The notes under the pieces were generated by a model that saw only the letters and a list, made by a program, of their open reading frames with translations, was not told the origin of the DNA and made no database searches. Positions 20,570-31,483 of a stretch of 64,000 bases of DNA are shown here, piece after piece. Position numbers and translations under genes: made by a program. Source of the stretch: Hydrangea macrophylla (taxonomy: Eukaryota > Streptophyta > Magnoliopsida > Cornales > Hydrangeaceae); contig CM066988.1 in NCBI GenBank assembly GCA_033977485.1, positions 55,055,649 to 55,119,648 of the forward strand, read 5' to 3'. Each line of letters starts with the position of its first letter. The first letter of the stretch is position 1.

Positions 20570-21045
20570 AGTAGAGCTAGAGCTCACCAGAAGAGCTAAA
20601 CTCTTTTGGCTGAGCTGAGCTGAACTCCTTTTGGCCGAGATGAACTCCTTTTCGCAAAGTTGAGCTGAACTCCTTTTGGCTGAACTGAACTCATTTTGGC
20701 AGAGTTGAGCTGAGTTGAACTCCTTTTGGCCGAGCTGATCTCTTTTGGCTGAGCTGAGATAAGCTAAACTCCTTTGGGCCAAGCTGAACTCCTTTTGGCC
20801 GAGCTAAACTCCTTTTGACCGGGCTGAACTGAGCTAAACTCCTTTTCGCTGAGCTGAGCTGAGATGACCTAGACTCCTTTTGGCAGAGATGAGCTGAAAT
20901 CCTTTGGCTGAGATGAACTCCTTTTGGCTGAGCTGAGATGAGCTGAACTCCTTTTGGCTGACCTGAGCTGAGCTGAGCTGAGATGAGATAAGCTGAGCTG
21001 AACTCTTTTGTCTGAGCTGACCTCATTTGGCCGAGCTTAAGAGCT
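20570..21045. repeat. Degenerate GAGCTGAACTCCTTTTGGC tandem array
   Basis: About 20 irregular units of 18-35 bp built from GAGCTGA, ACTCCTTTTGGC and GAGCTGAGCTGAG. Because the words contain AGCT, the array is partly self-complementary. Minus-strand frames here encode SAQ/KGVQL-type repeats and are not genes. Confidence 0.85.
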
Positions 21046-21289
21046 CTTGTTGTAACCAACTACTATGTCATAAATACTATTTTGAAAGAAGTTCTATGAT
21101 AAAAATATTATAACTTGGTTTTGAATAAATTTAACAACACATTTTGTATTAAACTATGCCAATCGTAAATAGAATAAGTCATACACTTGCATATTCAAGA
21201 TGGCATGTTGGAACGGTGTCGTTTGGCTTCAGCACATATGTCTTGTGAGAAATAAGTAAAGAAAGGGTGTCTTGGGTTGTGTCACCTTA

Positions 21290-21510
21290 ATTATTCTAGG
21301 TCGATTCAGATACGGTAGATTAATTAGGAAGGATTGAGCCCATGCTGACTCGAATACTGTAGGCTAGTCAGAGTCTTGTGTCATCTTAATTATTCCAGGT
21401 CAACTCGGATACGGTAGATTAATTAGGAATGATTGATCCCAGGGTGACTCGGATACGGTAGGCCAATCAAGTCGTGTCCAGGCCGACTCAGATACGGTAG
21501 ACCGATCTAA
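21290..21510. repeat. Repeat block of GACTCGGATACGGTAG
   Basis: The word GACTCGGATACGGTAG or a close variant occurs about five times. Two copies belong to a longer unit of about 110 bp that includes ATTAATTAGGAA-GATTGA. It lies inside the enlarged LTR. Confidence 0.8.
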
Positions 21511-22148
21511 AACAACGGCCTCGTGCCAGATGGTTCTGGCGAACTGAATGAGTCGAGAGATTGTGGTCAAGATAAAAGAGCAGTAAGATGAGATGATTAC
21601 ATTGTTCATGCACGATCTTATATAATTGATTTAACTATTCATTAATTGTTTATATGCGACAACTAGAATAATAGACTAACAGTGTTGTAAGGTACTAAAT
21701 ATAATAACGGTCAATGTGCTTTTATATACATTGTTTGTGCGTTCATTATACTCACTCAACTTTCGTTAGTTGATGACTTGATTTTACCCTGGATACCCAA
21801 AATGTCCAGGAAATGGTTATGCAGTGTAATATGATTATGCCATCTAGAGAAGTTTGTAGAGATGCTTTTATAATTTATTAAAGTTGTAATAAAGGAGATG
21901 AATAATGCTTTAATTTGAATAAGGCAGCTTGTGCCTTAAGAAATACTTTTATCTGAGACAATGTAATATTAATTAAGTTTGTAATGTTGATTTATATTTT
22001 CTTCCCTGCTACTTTATATACTCTATTTTTCTGGTACATTTTAAGCTAAGTACATGACAAGCAATCCCTCACCTGTCATGACCTACGGGTCCAAAATGGA
22101 ATTGAAAAATTTTCCTTATTTTGCTATGCTGGGGCATGACAAGATTTT

Positions 22149-22160
22149 TGGTATCAGAGC
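22149..22160 (+). promoter_or_regulatory. Primer-binding site of gypsy element A
   Basis: Perfect TGGTATCAGAGC (initiator tRNA-Met complement), 7 bases after the CA end of the LTR. Confidence 0.9.
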
Positions 22161-22247
22161 CTTGGTTCTATTCTTAGGCTTAAGCCTAGACACAGGTTGT
22201 GATAGCAAAAGGATAGGCATAGTTGAGTGTCCTTAGTACTTAGGATC

Positions 22248-23519
22248 TGTCACGCCCCGGCGTAGCAAAATAAGGGAAAGAAAAAATTTTCATTTCTATT
22301 TTGGACACGTAGGTCATGACAGTTGATGGATCGCTTGTCCTGTACTTAGCTTAACATGTACCATAAAAACAGAGTATATAAAGCAACATGGAAGATAATA
22401 TTAAAACATAATATTTGAAGTTGTACTATGTTTTAATATTATCTTCCCGGGGAACTTAATGGGACCATATACTTTCATTTCCAATTTACAGAATTTGTTT
22501 CCGTTAACATTTTTGGTACCGCTAATTTTGGACCTCCATGGCTATATGTACATATATAGGCGTCTATACATACTTTCGATACCCCCGGCTTGTGTGTAAT
22601 GACAAATACTACATTATGAGTGGGTTCGAGAGACTCACCGGTTTGTAGATAAGGCGGCGCGACTTGCCGAAGAAAGACGAAAATTCCGAAATATAAGTTC
22701 TTGAGCTCCTTGACAATGGTTATGGCCTTTGAGCTTCTAAGAGCTTACTGTGATATACTATTCTTGTTATGGTATACTTAAACTTCCAGCAGATTGTAGG
22801 TGTTGTTGTGTAGTTGAGAGAGGGGCTATATGTGGGTGTATATGTAATCCGAGAGAGAAAGAGAGTAATGCTAATGCTTGTGTATTAAAATGTATGAGTC
22901 TGTGTATGGTTTTGCTCCTTAAGAAAATGTGTGTTGTGTTGGTTGTGTTATGAGAATACTTATAGACTAGTGAACTCATAAGATGAGAAATCAGTGAGGC
23001 AACTTGCAAGACAATGATTGAATGAAGATAACATTGCAGCCGGTGACTGATGCGGTCACTTCTCGCATTAATAATTCATCTGGTTTGGTTAAATCAGTAT
23101 AGTTAGTTAGTTCAGTTATGTTGGTCCGGGTAGTCTAGGAAAATATCCAAAATAAATATTAGGGACCAAAAATGTAGTCAACGTGATTAATATTTTTATT
23201 AATAGTTTTAATACCATATTATGGGATAACTTAGGGGCGCAGTCTTAAGCATTATTAATTCAAATAAAATTACTAAAAGGGTCACAAAATTAAAGTCATG
23301 TAATTATAGTAAATCAACATAAGTATTTTTAATTTATGGAATTAGTACTACAATTAAAATAACACATAACAGCAAAGTAGCATGGCATTGTATTAACAAC
23401 TAATAACACGAGTATTATTTAATAATTAGAATAATACCCCAACTTTAAATTAATCCATAGTAAATAAGAAAACTGACATTTTATTTATTATTAGGGAAGT
23501 GAGAATACAGGTTGCTACA
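22248..23519 (-). mobile_element. Solo LTR (minus) with GGATC target duplication
   Basis: A 1272-bp unit with TG...CA ends: TGTCACGCCCC at 22248 and GTTGCTACA ending at 23519. It is flanked by GGATC at 22243-22247 and 23520-23524. Read on the minus strand it starts TGTAGCAACCTG, like the LTR at 19374. It landed in the leader of a related element, 106 bp from that element's LTR end and in opposite orientation. A TATA-like CTATAAGTA (minus) lies near 22960. Confidence 0.9.
22390..22447. repeat. Perfect 21-bp inverted repeat, 16-nt loop
   Basis: Bases 22390-22410 and 22427-22447 are exact reverse complements (GGAAGATAAT... against ...ATTATCTTCC), separated by 16 nt. The related LTR at 19374-22141 has no such hairpin at the matching place. 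It lies near the 3' end of the solo LTR. Confidence 0.9.
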
Positions 23520-23555
23520 GGATCGGACTTAGTTTACTTTTGCTAGGTCATTATC

Positions 23556-24206
23556 ATGGACCCATATCTTATTCCAGATGATTTTGCAGGAGGACAAGTT
23601 ATTGGCCCTAATGGGAAGAGCCACTCGATCGATTGGGAACTATACCTTACTTTGATACGATACTAGGCCACCGTTAGACTGGAGAACCATGTGTGGTAGG
23701 AGATTCATGTTAAAGGAGCCGTGGATTTGAGGCGAGTTCAGTTAGAGGCCCTTTACCAGGCTATGACAGATAGACTAATAGCCGATAAGAGGATCGAGAG
23801 GATCCTTGACCCTGAGATCCCCCTCGAGATGGATATAGTCCATGCACATCTACCCTTTTTAGCTGCTGCAGTTGTACCACCCCCAGCTATGGCTCCCGTG
23901 GCCGCTCTACCTGTTGAGCCCATCGGCGAGCATGATTATGAGGATGATGAAATGGATGGAGTGGTCCCCATACTGATCGAGGGGATCGAGGTTGAGATAG
24001 ACGAGGATTATGAGATGGAGCCTAAGGTTCATATAATCGAGTTACCAGAGCCACCACTAGAGCTACCTATTGAGCTCAATGTTATTATGGAGGATGCCCC
24101 ACCCTCTGTATCCGACGATGATAGCATCTACCGAGCGGTAGTTTGCCCGACTTATAGGCCCAGAGTTTGGCGCCGATGGCCCGTTGCCTTCGCTAGGTGC
24201 TCTTAG
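23556..24206 (+). pseudogene. Acidic extra ORF upstream of gag, broken
   Basis: A frame from the ATG at 23556 to the stop at 24206 (about 216 codons) lies between the primer site and gag of element A. It carries in-frame stops near 23664 and 23697; the last 161 codons (23721-24206) are open. The product is acidic and rich in Pro, Glu and Asp (EHDYEDDEMDG, EIDEDYEMEPK, ELPEPPLELPIEL) and ends in a basic RPRVWRRWP segment. I do not recognise a domain. Its position suggests an additional Gag-side or leader protein of this gypsy group rather than a host gene. Confidence 0.6.
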
Positions 24207-24506
24207 GTGTTCTTGTTTGGTCTTGTTGTAAATATTGGACTAGTAGTCCACTTTTGTTATTAACGCATATGTAGGTAGCACTAAAATCCATATAGGGCAA
24301 TGACTCACATTTTGTATTGGACTGGTAGTCCCAAAATCTCAGTTTTGACTAGATAAAAGCATTAACTTGACATACTTGATGTAACTGCTTACAGATATAT
24401 ATATATATATATATAAAGAAATATTTCTTAGAATCTTGTTTTGATAACTTACTTCTTATTATAATTGTTTTAAATTGTTAACATTTGTACTATCAGGACT
24501 TCAAAT
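24207..24506 (+). other. Spacer between extra ORF and gag
   Basis: Non-coding. Contains a (TA)n run at about 24393-24413 and repeated ATTGGACTRGTAGTCC words (near 24234 and 24318). Confidence 0.6.
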
Positions 24507-26836
24507 ATAGTATGGCAGAAAGAGTCCCAAAAATCACAATTTGGTCGAGGGAGCACCCCTAGCTGCCAATCCAACCAGCATGTTTGAGGCATTTGTCCTG
24601 TGAATTGAACGGATAGGAGACCTGACTGCCCAGAATAACAGAAATCAAAACGATCAAGGGAATGTAATCCCACCTGTCAAACGGGAGATAAATGATCGGA
24701 AAGGTTCCATGCCTTGCGACTAGAGCAATTCGCTGGCACTGTCGAACCATGGAAGGTCGAACAGTGACTAAGGCAGATGGATCACATCTTTAAGACAATG
24801 GATTATACCAATCAAGAAAATAAGAGGTTGGCAACATTCCAATTGACATATGCTACTACGAAATGGTAGGAGGCAGTGAAAGCCACCATGGGAGAAGAAT
24901 TTGTATAGGCAATGACATGGACTACATTCAAGAGAAAATTCTTGGAGAAGTATTTCCCAGCAACCAAGAGGGACAAACGTGAAAGGGAATTTATGGACCT
25001 AGTCCAAGGAAACAAGTCTGTGCAAGAGTACACAACTCAGTTTAAGAGGCTATCTAGATTTGCTCCACATATGGTGGATACGGAGGAAAAGAAAATCGGG
25101 AAATATAATTAAGGGTTGACACTACCGATTCGTCATATGACTATTGGGCACTTGGACAAGACATTCGAATTGTTGGTAGAACTGACCACTGAACTGGAAG
25201 ATGACATGCGATCAAACCGCAAGCAGTTTGACTTTCGCCCACTGCAGAAGAATAATTTTGGGAACAAACAGCCATATCACAATCAGGGTCAGAAGAGGAC
25301 TTTCAATGGAAAATGGAAACCTTAGCCAGCCCCTTATCAGGCTCAGTCACAATCAGGCGTAGGAGGGAGTACTAGTAATTGTTTCAATTGTGGCTTCCCC
25401 GGTCACCTATCTTGGGATTTCAAAGCACCAAGGTATGATAATTGTTAAAATATAATGCTATAACTGTGGCAAGACTTGTCACGCTAGCAAGTATTGTCGT
25501 GCCCCCAAAGGAGGAAGCTATGGTCAACAGGGATAGGCCCGACTAAATGCTATCATTCCAAATGCCATAGGTTATGAGGAAGGTAATTATGAAGAAGCTG
25601 GGTATGAGGGAGCCCAATATGAAGAGCGGCCAGAGCAGCAAGTCGAGGAAGGTACTTTAATACTTTATAATCATCGGGTGAAAGTCTTATTTGACATGGG
25701 TGCCACACACTCTTTTATTGTTGCCAAAATTCTTTCGATTGCTAATAAAGTACCTCAGAAGTTAGATATAGCTTTGAATGCCGTCTCACCATTAGGAGCT
25801 ACTATCACACTAAAACATGTATGCAAGGGTTACCCTGTACACCTAGAAATCGGAATCTTCCAGCTAATTTGATTGTCCTAACAATGAAGGAATTTGATGT
25901 GATATTAGGAATCGACTGGCTCACTAAGTATCACGCTAAGTTGGACTGTGTTAAGAAGAGTATTACTTTTTCAGCACCTGAAGGTTAACTTTTTGAATTC
26001 CAGTGTAACCCTATGAGTGATACATTCCTCATGAATTATCTAGCTAACATCGAGACTCTCAGTACAGAAGTGGCTATGTTATCAATACCCATAATTAGAG
26101 ACTTTGGAGATGTTTTTTAGGATATCTCTGGGCTACCACCTAAGAGAGAGTTTGATTTCTGCATTCATCTAGTGCCGAGCACTATCTCTATATCCAAAGC
26201 ACCTTACAGAATGGCCCCTACAGAAATGCTAGAGCTAAAGAAACAAGTTCAAGAACTTGAGGATCTAGGATTTGTGCGCCCAAGTACATCGCCTTGGGGA
26301 GCACCAGTGTTATTCGTAAAGAAGAAGGACGGATCACTTCAGTTGTACATTGACTACATAGAATTAAATAAAGTCACCATCAAGAACAAGTATCCTTTGC
26401 CCCGAATAGATGATCTATTTGATCAATTGCAAGGAGCCACGATCTTTTCCAAGATAGATCTATGGTTAGGATACCATCAGTTACTCGTACAACCCGAGAA
26501 TATACCAAAGACAACTTTCAAAACAAGGTACGGTCACTATAAGTCCTTGGTAATGTCGTTTGGATTAACTAATGCCCCAATAGTGTTCATGGATCTGATG
26601 AACAGAGTGTTCATGCCTTACTTGGATCAATTCATCATAGTTTTCATTGATGATATCTTGATCTATTCAAAGACTAAGGAAGACCATGAGCAACACTTGC
26701 GAGTCGCAATGCAGACACTTTAGAGTCATCAATTATATGCGACGTTCAGTAAGTGTGAGTTTTAGCTTCAAGAGGTAAAATTCCTAGGACATGTGGTCGC
26801 ACAATAAGGAATTGATATAGATTCATCAAAGACTGA
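24507..26836 (+). pseudogene. Gypsy element A gag, protease and RT, decayed
   Basis: The order is typical of a Tekay/Del-type Ty3/gypsy polyprotein. The gag core is at about 24700-25330 (WTTFKRKFLEKYFPATKRD, EFMDLVQGNKSVQEY). The knuckle CFNCGFPGHLSWDF lacks its final Cys, and a second degenerate knuckle follows. Protease at 25678 has FDMGATHSFI, where the usual residue between Asp and Gly is changed. RT at 26172-26723 has [30 protein letters not shown] and FIDDILIYS. At least ten in-frame stops (for example at 25110, 25323, 25870, 26721) disable it; I saw few frameshifts. RT breaks off at 26836 where a solo LTR is inserted. About 70 codons between this point and the RNase H part at 29928 are missing. 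Confidence 0.88.
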
Positions 26837-29800
26837 TGTCGTTTGATTTCAAAAAGACGATGAAAGTTCCAGAGGACTTTCGGGCTTCAATTGGACTTCA
26901 ATTTTCATTTCAAAGCCTCCTAGAATATTTTTATACTGAAATTCAACTCGACAGCTTTCCAACGGTATGTAAATAAATGATTTTAGACACTAATTAGCAT
27001 TTTTACGAAAATCTGGAAAAGCAATGCACGTAATATTTGAAATAGGACATACGGGCAACTAGAGGATGAAGAAAATAGGTGGCGGGTCCTACTTATGGGG
27101 TGGTGGGTCCCACCTAAGCCACCACCTATATAGTGCCCCCTCCATGGAGCTTTTTTAGTTCCATACCCTTCTAGAAGCCTCCTACTGCGAGGAAATTGCC
27201 TGGAAATTGCGTTTAGGCACCGAAATGGCCATTTTAACCCTTTTTTGACCTCTAAAATCTCTATTTTAACCCTGAAACTTAAGAGTTAAGTTTTTAAAAC
27301 TCTATATATAGATCCATATATGATCATCTTTGATATACAAAAAGAGTATAGAGAAGGAAGTACACACAAGAGAGAAGTACATACAAGTGAATATACTTGC
27401 AAGCTATAAGAAGATAATTCTTCTTAGAATTCGAAAGAGATTTCTAGAGAGATGAAGTGAATTATGATTAAAATTTCTTAAACTAACATCAAGATAATTA
27501 GATTAGGGATTTGGACATCAATAGTCTCCTTCAACTTCCATTGATGAGTGATTAAAGAACTTGAAGAACACTTGAAGAAGAAGATCCTTCAAATCAACTT
27601 TGAATTGAGAATCCTCCAAGAGGTAGACATCATAATTCATCTCTAATTCCTACTTTTATATATAGATATATAAGACTTGGATCTAGTTTAGTTTTGTATT
27701 ATTTGCTAGTACACTCATCTTCTTCCTCTCTTGTTCTTCACATACTCACATGCTAGATTCAAGTCTCTTTTGATTATTGATAATTCTTAATTAGAGATTG
27801 ATTTTTCACTTTTTATTTTCAATTTTGATTTCATTCTTCTATTTTAGTTTAGATCCATGCATACATGATTATATATATGTATCTATTTTGAATTCTATGA
27901 TGGTTTGGAAGTATGATCTATGAGAAAGATGATTCCTATGTTCATACCTATCTCTTGATTATCCTATTGAATTTCATCTCCAATAGGATATTTGTAAGTC
28001 CCTTTGATCCATGATCTAAAGTTTTTCATAGAACTTGAGGGCTAAATTGATTGGGAATCATGATAATTAAGTTGATCTATGAGTTTAATCTCTCTAATAA
28101 GCTTCAACCATCACCTAAGATGTTTTTCTCATACTTTAAAATGAACTAGATAAAATTCAGCAAAATATATTGATTTTGTCCATATGATTTGGTCCACAAA
28201 AACCCATAGTTTGATGGATTTCAAAATTTTTGGGTAAACTTTGATGAATTAGCTTTCATTCGACCCGTTTTGAGAACTTTTAGGATCCATATGCTATTTT
28301 TAGAAATTGTTGAAAAATCAGTTGACAGATTTGAACATAGTCTCTTTGTGTTTGAATTTCAGAAAATCTATATTGGTTATCAATGATCCGCTTTTTGGGG
28401 ATGATTCCTGACTCATGTATCTATATGCCGATGTAAAATTGTGAGCATACGATCGAGTTAAGATCGTTTTCTAAGTGATTGAAGTTGACACAACTATTCT
28501 GAAATTTTTTAAGTTTAACTACAATCATGATTATGTATACAAAATGGTCATACCTTGATCACTCAACAATAATTAATGAATAAAAGTAGATTTAGAAGTC
28601 ATCTAGGATAAATTGATGAGAGATCAAAAGCTTAGATTAACATGATTCATGAACTTCTATTATGTTTTGCATTCCTTTGTCAAATGATATCAAACTTCCA
28701 GAATAATAGAGTCTGTTTAAAATAACTTTTCAGAGACATTAAGATCATGACATGTCCATGGGATTATTTTTGTCAGAAACTACAATAAAATATCTTTCTT
28801 GTGACACCAAATAGAGTTTCATATGATTTTTGTAGAATTAATTATGATTTTTACAAGAACAGTGGACAATCCTGGTCCACTGTTCCCAAAACCCTTATTT
28901 CTCGAACTTCAAAAATGGTAAAGAGGTTCTACTTTTTGGAGAAGTTCCCTAAGATATGTATCTTTCTGTAAAAGGATTTTAACCGAGCTTATGTTTAAGA
29001 CCACTTTTGAGATTCATTAGAGGTTGCTGAATCTGGAAATTTAATTGATGACATCTTTTCCTTGTTTATCATGCATATCATTTGTTTGCTTGAATTTTTG
29101 CAATGCTTGGGTATTTCTTGGTGTCTTAGTGCAGAGAATTGAATGTCGTGGATCCGGACTTCGATTTGTGGGTTTGCCTCATCTACATGTGGCTTAGTTC
29201 CTATGTATCGTTTACTATCTCTATCCTTCCTCTTACAATTTTTTTAGGGTTACAACTTTGTTTTCAACGACACAATTCCTTTAGGATAGTCTCCGTTTAT
29301 ATGCTTATATGTTAGAGACATCTTATCTAGGATTGTTGCATGATTGCATTACACGTTTTTCTTTTTTTTTTTTTTTTTTTGTTGCTTTTTTGCGACTCCG
29401 CTTGAATCAACCGAATGTAAGTCTTCTCGTTCCCTTTTGCATATCATGACATGTTTCCTTTATTTGCATCGGTCCCGGGCGGGACTAGCCACTCTAAGTA
29501 TACCTTTCCCTAGTACTGCATGTGCATCCGACTTCTCTTGAAATGATTTTCACTAGATGCTCTTTTTGACATGTATATATTATCTAGTATGTTTGAGGAA
29601 ACAACACCAATTATGAATTAAGAGCAAGGATATTTGAATCAAGGCCTACCATTCGGTACGACGAGGAGGGGGTGCTTTAGTCCCGCTCGGACTCCTTCCC
29701 CTCTCGTACCAAGACCCCCGAACCTAGTTTCTGGTAATGACGGGCGAGTAACCTTATTCAATTTTGGGTGAGTTAAACTTGGGTTTCCTAATTTTTGATA

Positions 29801-29927
29801 AAAATTAAGTGGCGACTCTTTATCTCTAGGATCGCATGGGGATGTCCTAGTTTTCCCTGAAGTGTGCTCCTTGGGATCCGTCCCGGGACACTATCAAGGG
29901 AAAATGCTAGGACCCGTCCCTCATCCA
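26837..29927 (+). mobile_element. 3.09-kb Tat/Ogre-type solo LTR inside gypsy pol
   Basis: It begins TGTCGTTTG at 26837 and ends TCATCCA at 29927. CTGA occurs on both sides (26833-26836 and 29928-29931; ACTGAT is shared if the edges shift), so it reads as a TG...CA unit with a 4-6 bp target duplication. The interior has TATA-like CTATATAG/CTATATATAG boxes near 27126 and 27300, then a long leader-like U5. Its last 900 bp parallels the LTR at 53131-56145: GATTGCATTACACGTTT, GTTCCCTTTTGCATATCATG, a GTGCTTTAGTCC...TCCTTCCCCTCTCGT block, then AAATTAAGTGG-GACTCTTT. The TGGCGACTC word at about 29807 resembles a Tat primer site, but here lies inside the unit. Confidence 0.65.
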
Positions 29928-31483
29928 CTGATCATGGTCCACACATCATATCAAGGATTAGGATATGTACTTATGCAAGACGAAAAGGTTATTGCTTATG
30001 GTTCAAGGCTGTTAAAGCCCAATGAATTGAACTGCCCAATTCATGATTTAGAATTGGCAGCAGTAGTGTTTGCTCTTAAGATCTGGAGACACTATCTATA
30101 TGGAGAGAAGTTTGATTTATTCTCCGATCACAAGAGTTTGAAGTATTTATTTACTCAGAAAGAGCTGAATATGAGGCAACGCCGATGAGTGAAATTAACT
30201 AAGGACTATGACTTCACATTAGAATACCACCCTGGTAAAGTCAATGTAGTCACACACGCCTTAAGTAAGAAACCTCAAGGAATGGTTGCATCTCTAATGG
30301 TTAGAGAATGGAAAGCTTTGGAAATGATAGCTAAATTTAATGTCCAGGTGTCTACAGAAGGCGAAGGACAACACTTTAGATATCTTGTAGTGCAACCGAC
30401 ACTTATTAGTCGTATTTTGGAAGCACAAAAGAAAGACACCGATCTTCAACTATGGTTTAAAAAAATGTCAGCAAAGGACCCAGAGGAATGGAAAATTGGG
30501 ATCGATGGAGCACTCCGGTGTAGGAATAGATTATGTATGACCAACACGGATAGTCTAAGAAAGGATATTCTCGAAGAAGCACATAGGTCAAGATTGATAG
30601 TTCATCTAAGAGAAACAAAAATGTATAAGGACCTGAAGAGAAATTTTTGGTGGGAAGGAAAGAAAAGGGATGTAGTCGAGTTTGTGTCTAAGTGTTTGAC
30701 TTGTCAATAAGTGAAAGCCGAACATTAAAGATTCTTAAGACTTTTGCAACCCCTAGCTGCTCTAGGTTGGAAATGGGAGCACATCACAATGGAATTTGTA
30801 GTTGGATTGTCCAGGACACAATAGCACCATGATGCTATTTGGGTAATTGTGGATCGTTTGACTAAGTCTGCTCACTTCATTTCTTATAGTATGATATACC
30901 CGGTAGAGAAGATGAGTAGGATGTACATTCAGCAAGTTGTATGACTACATGGAGTACCAATGTCTATTATATCAGATTGCGATTCACGATTTACTTCAGG
31001 ATTCTGGGAAAGTCTTAAAGAAGCTTTGGGAACTTCGTTGAGTTTAATTACTACTTTTCATCCATAGACTGATGGACAAACTGAACGCACCAATCAAGTT
31101 ATGGAAGATATGCTCAGGGAATGTGTTATAGACTTTGAGAGTTCATGGTAAACACATCTTCCATTGATTGAATTTGCTTACAACAATAGTTACCATTCAA
31201 GTATAAGGATGGCCCCATTTGAAGCATTGTATGGATGGCCATGTTGATCCCTGGTTTGTTGGGTAGAGATTGGAGACAAAGAGCTATTGGGACTAGACTT
31301 GGTTAAAGAGACCAACGAGAAGATCACAGTTGTGAAAGACATGATGCGTGCCGCACAAAGTAGACATAGGAGCTACGCAGATTAACCTAGAAAGGACAAA
31401 GAGTTTGCTATCGGAGATCATGTCCTCTTGACAGTTTCACCAATTCGGGGAGTAGTACATTTTGGACAAAAGAGAGGTAAGTT
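29928..31483 (+). pseudogene. Gypsy element A RNase H and integrase, decayed
   Basis: Continuation of element A pol after the solo LTR. RNase H has [36 protein letters not shown] and [11 protein letters not shown]. The integrase zinc-binding region shows HRSRLIVHLRETKMYKDLK...CLTCQ. The catalytic core shows [20 protein letters not shown] and HPTDGQTE-like residues, and the C-terminal part reads GDHVLLTVSPIRGVVHFG. Numerous in-frame stops occur (30188, 30710, 30730, 30824, 30945, 31067 and others). The frame is cut at 31483 by a copia LTR; the rest of element A is not in the window. Confidence 0.88.

Larger units (their letters stand above)
19374..22141 (+). mobile_element. 5' LTR of gypsy element A, enlarged by internal repeats
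   Basis: It starts TGTAGCAACCTG and ends GGGGCATGACA, directly followed by a primer site at 22149. The beginning and end match, in opposite orientation, the solo LTR at 22248-23519. At 2768 bp it is more than twice that solo LTR's length; the excess is mainly a degenerate AGCT-rich tandem array (20570-21045) and a second repeat block (21290-21510). A TATA-like TTTTATATACG lies near 19840. Confidence 0.7.

Noticed and set aside
20522..21059. Minus-strand frames with SAQ/KGVQL repeats
   Set aside because: Translation of a degenerate tandem array; both strands are partly open for the same reason.
29801..29830. Tat-type primer-binding site (TGGCGACTC)
   Set aside because: The TG...CA unit with flanking CTGA extends 120 bp beyond it, so in this copy it is inside the solo LTR; I cannot decide whether it ever served as a primer site.
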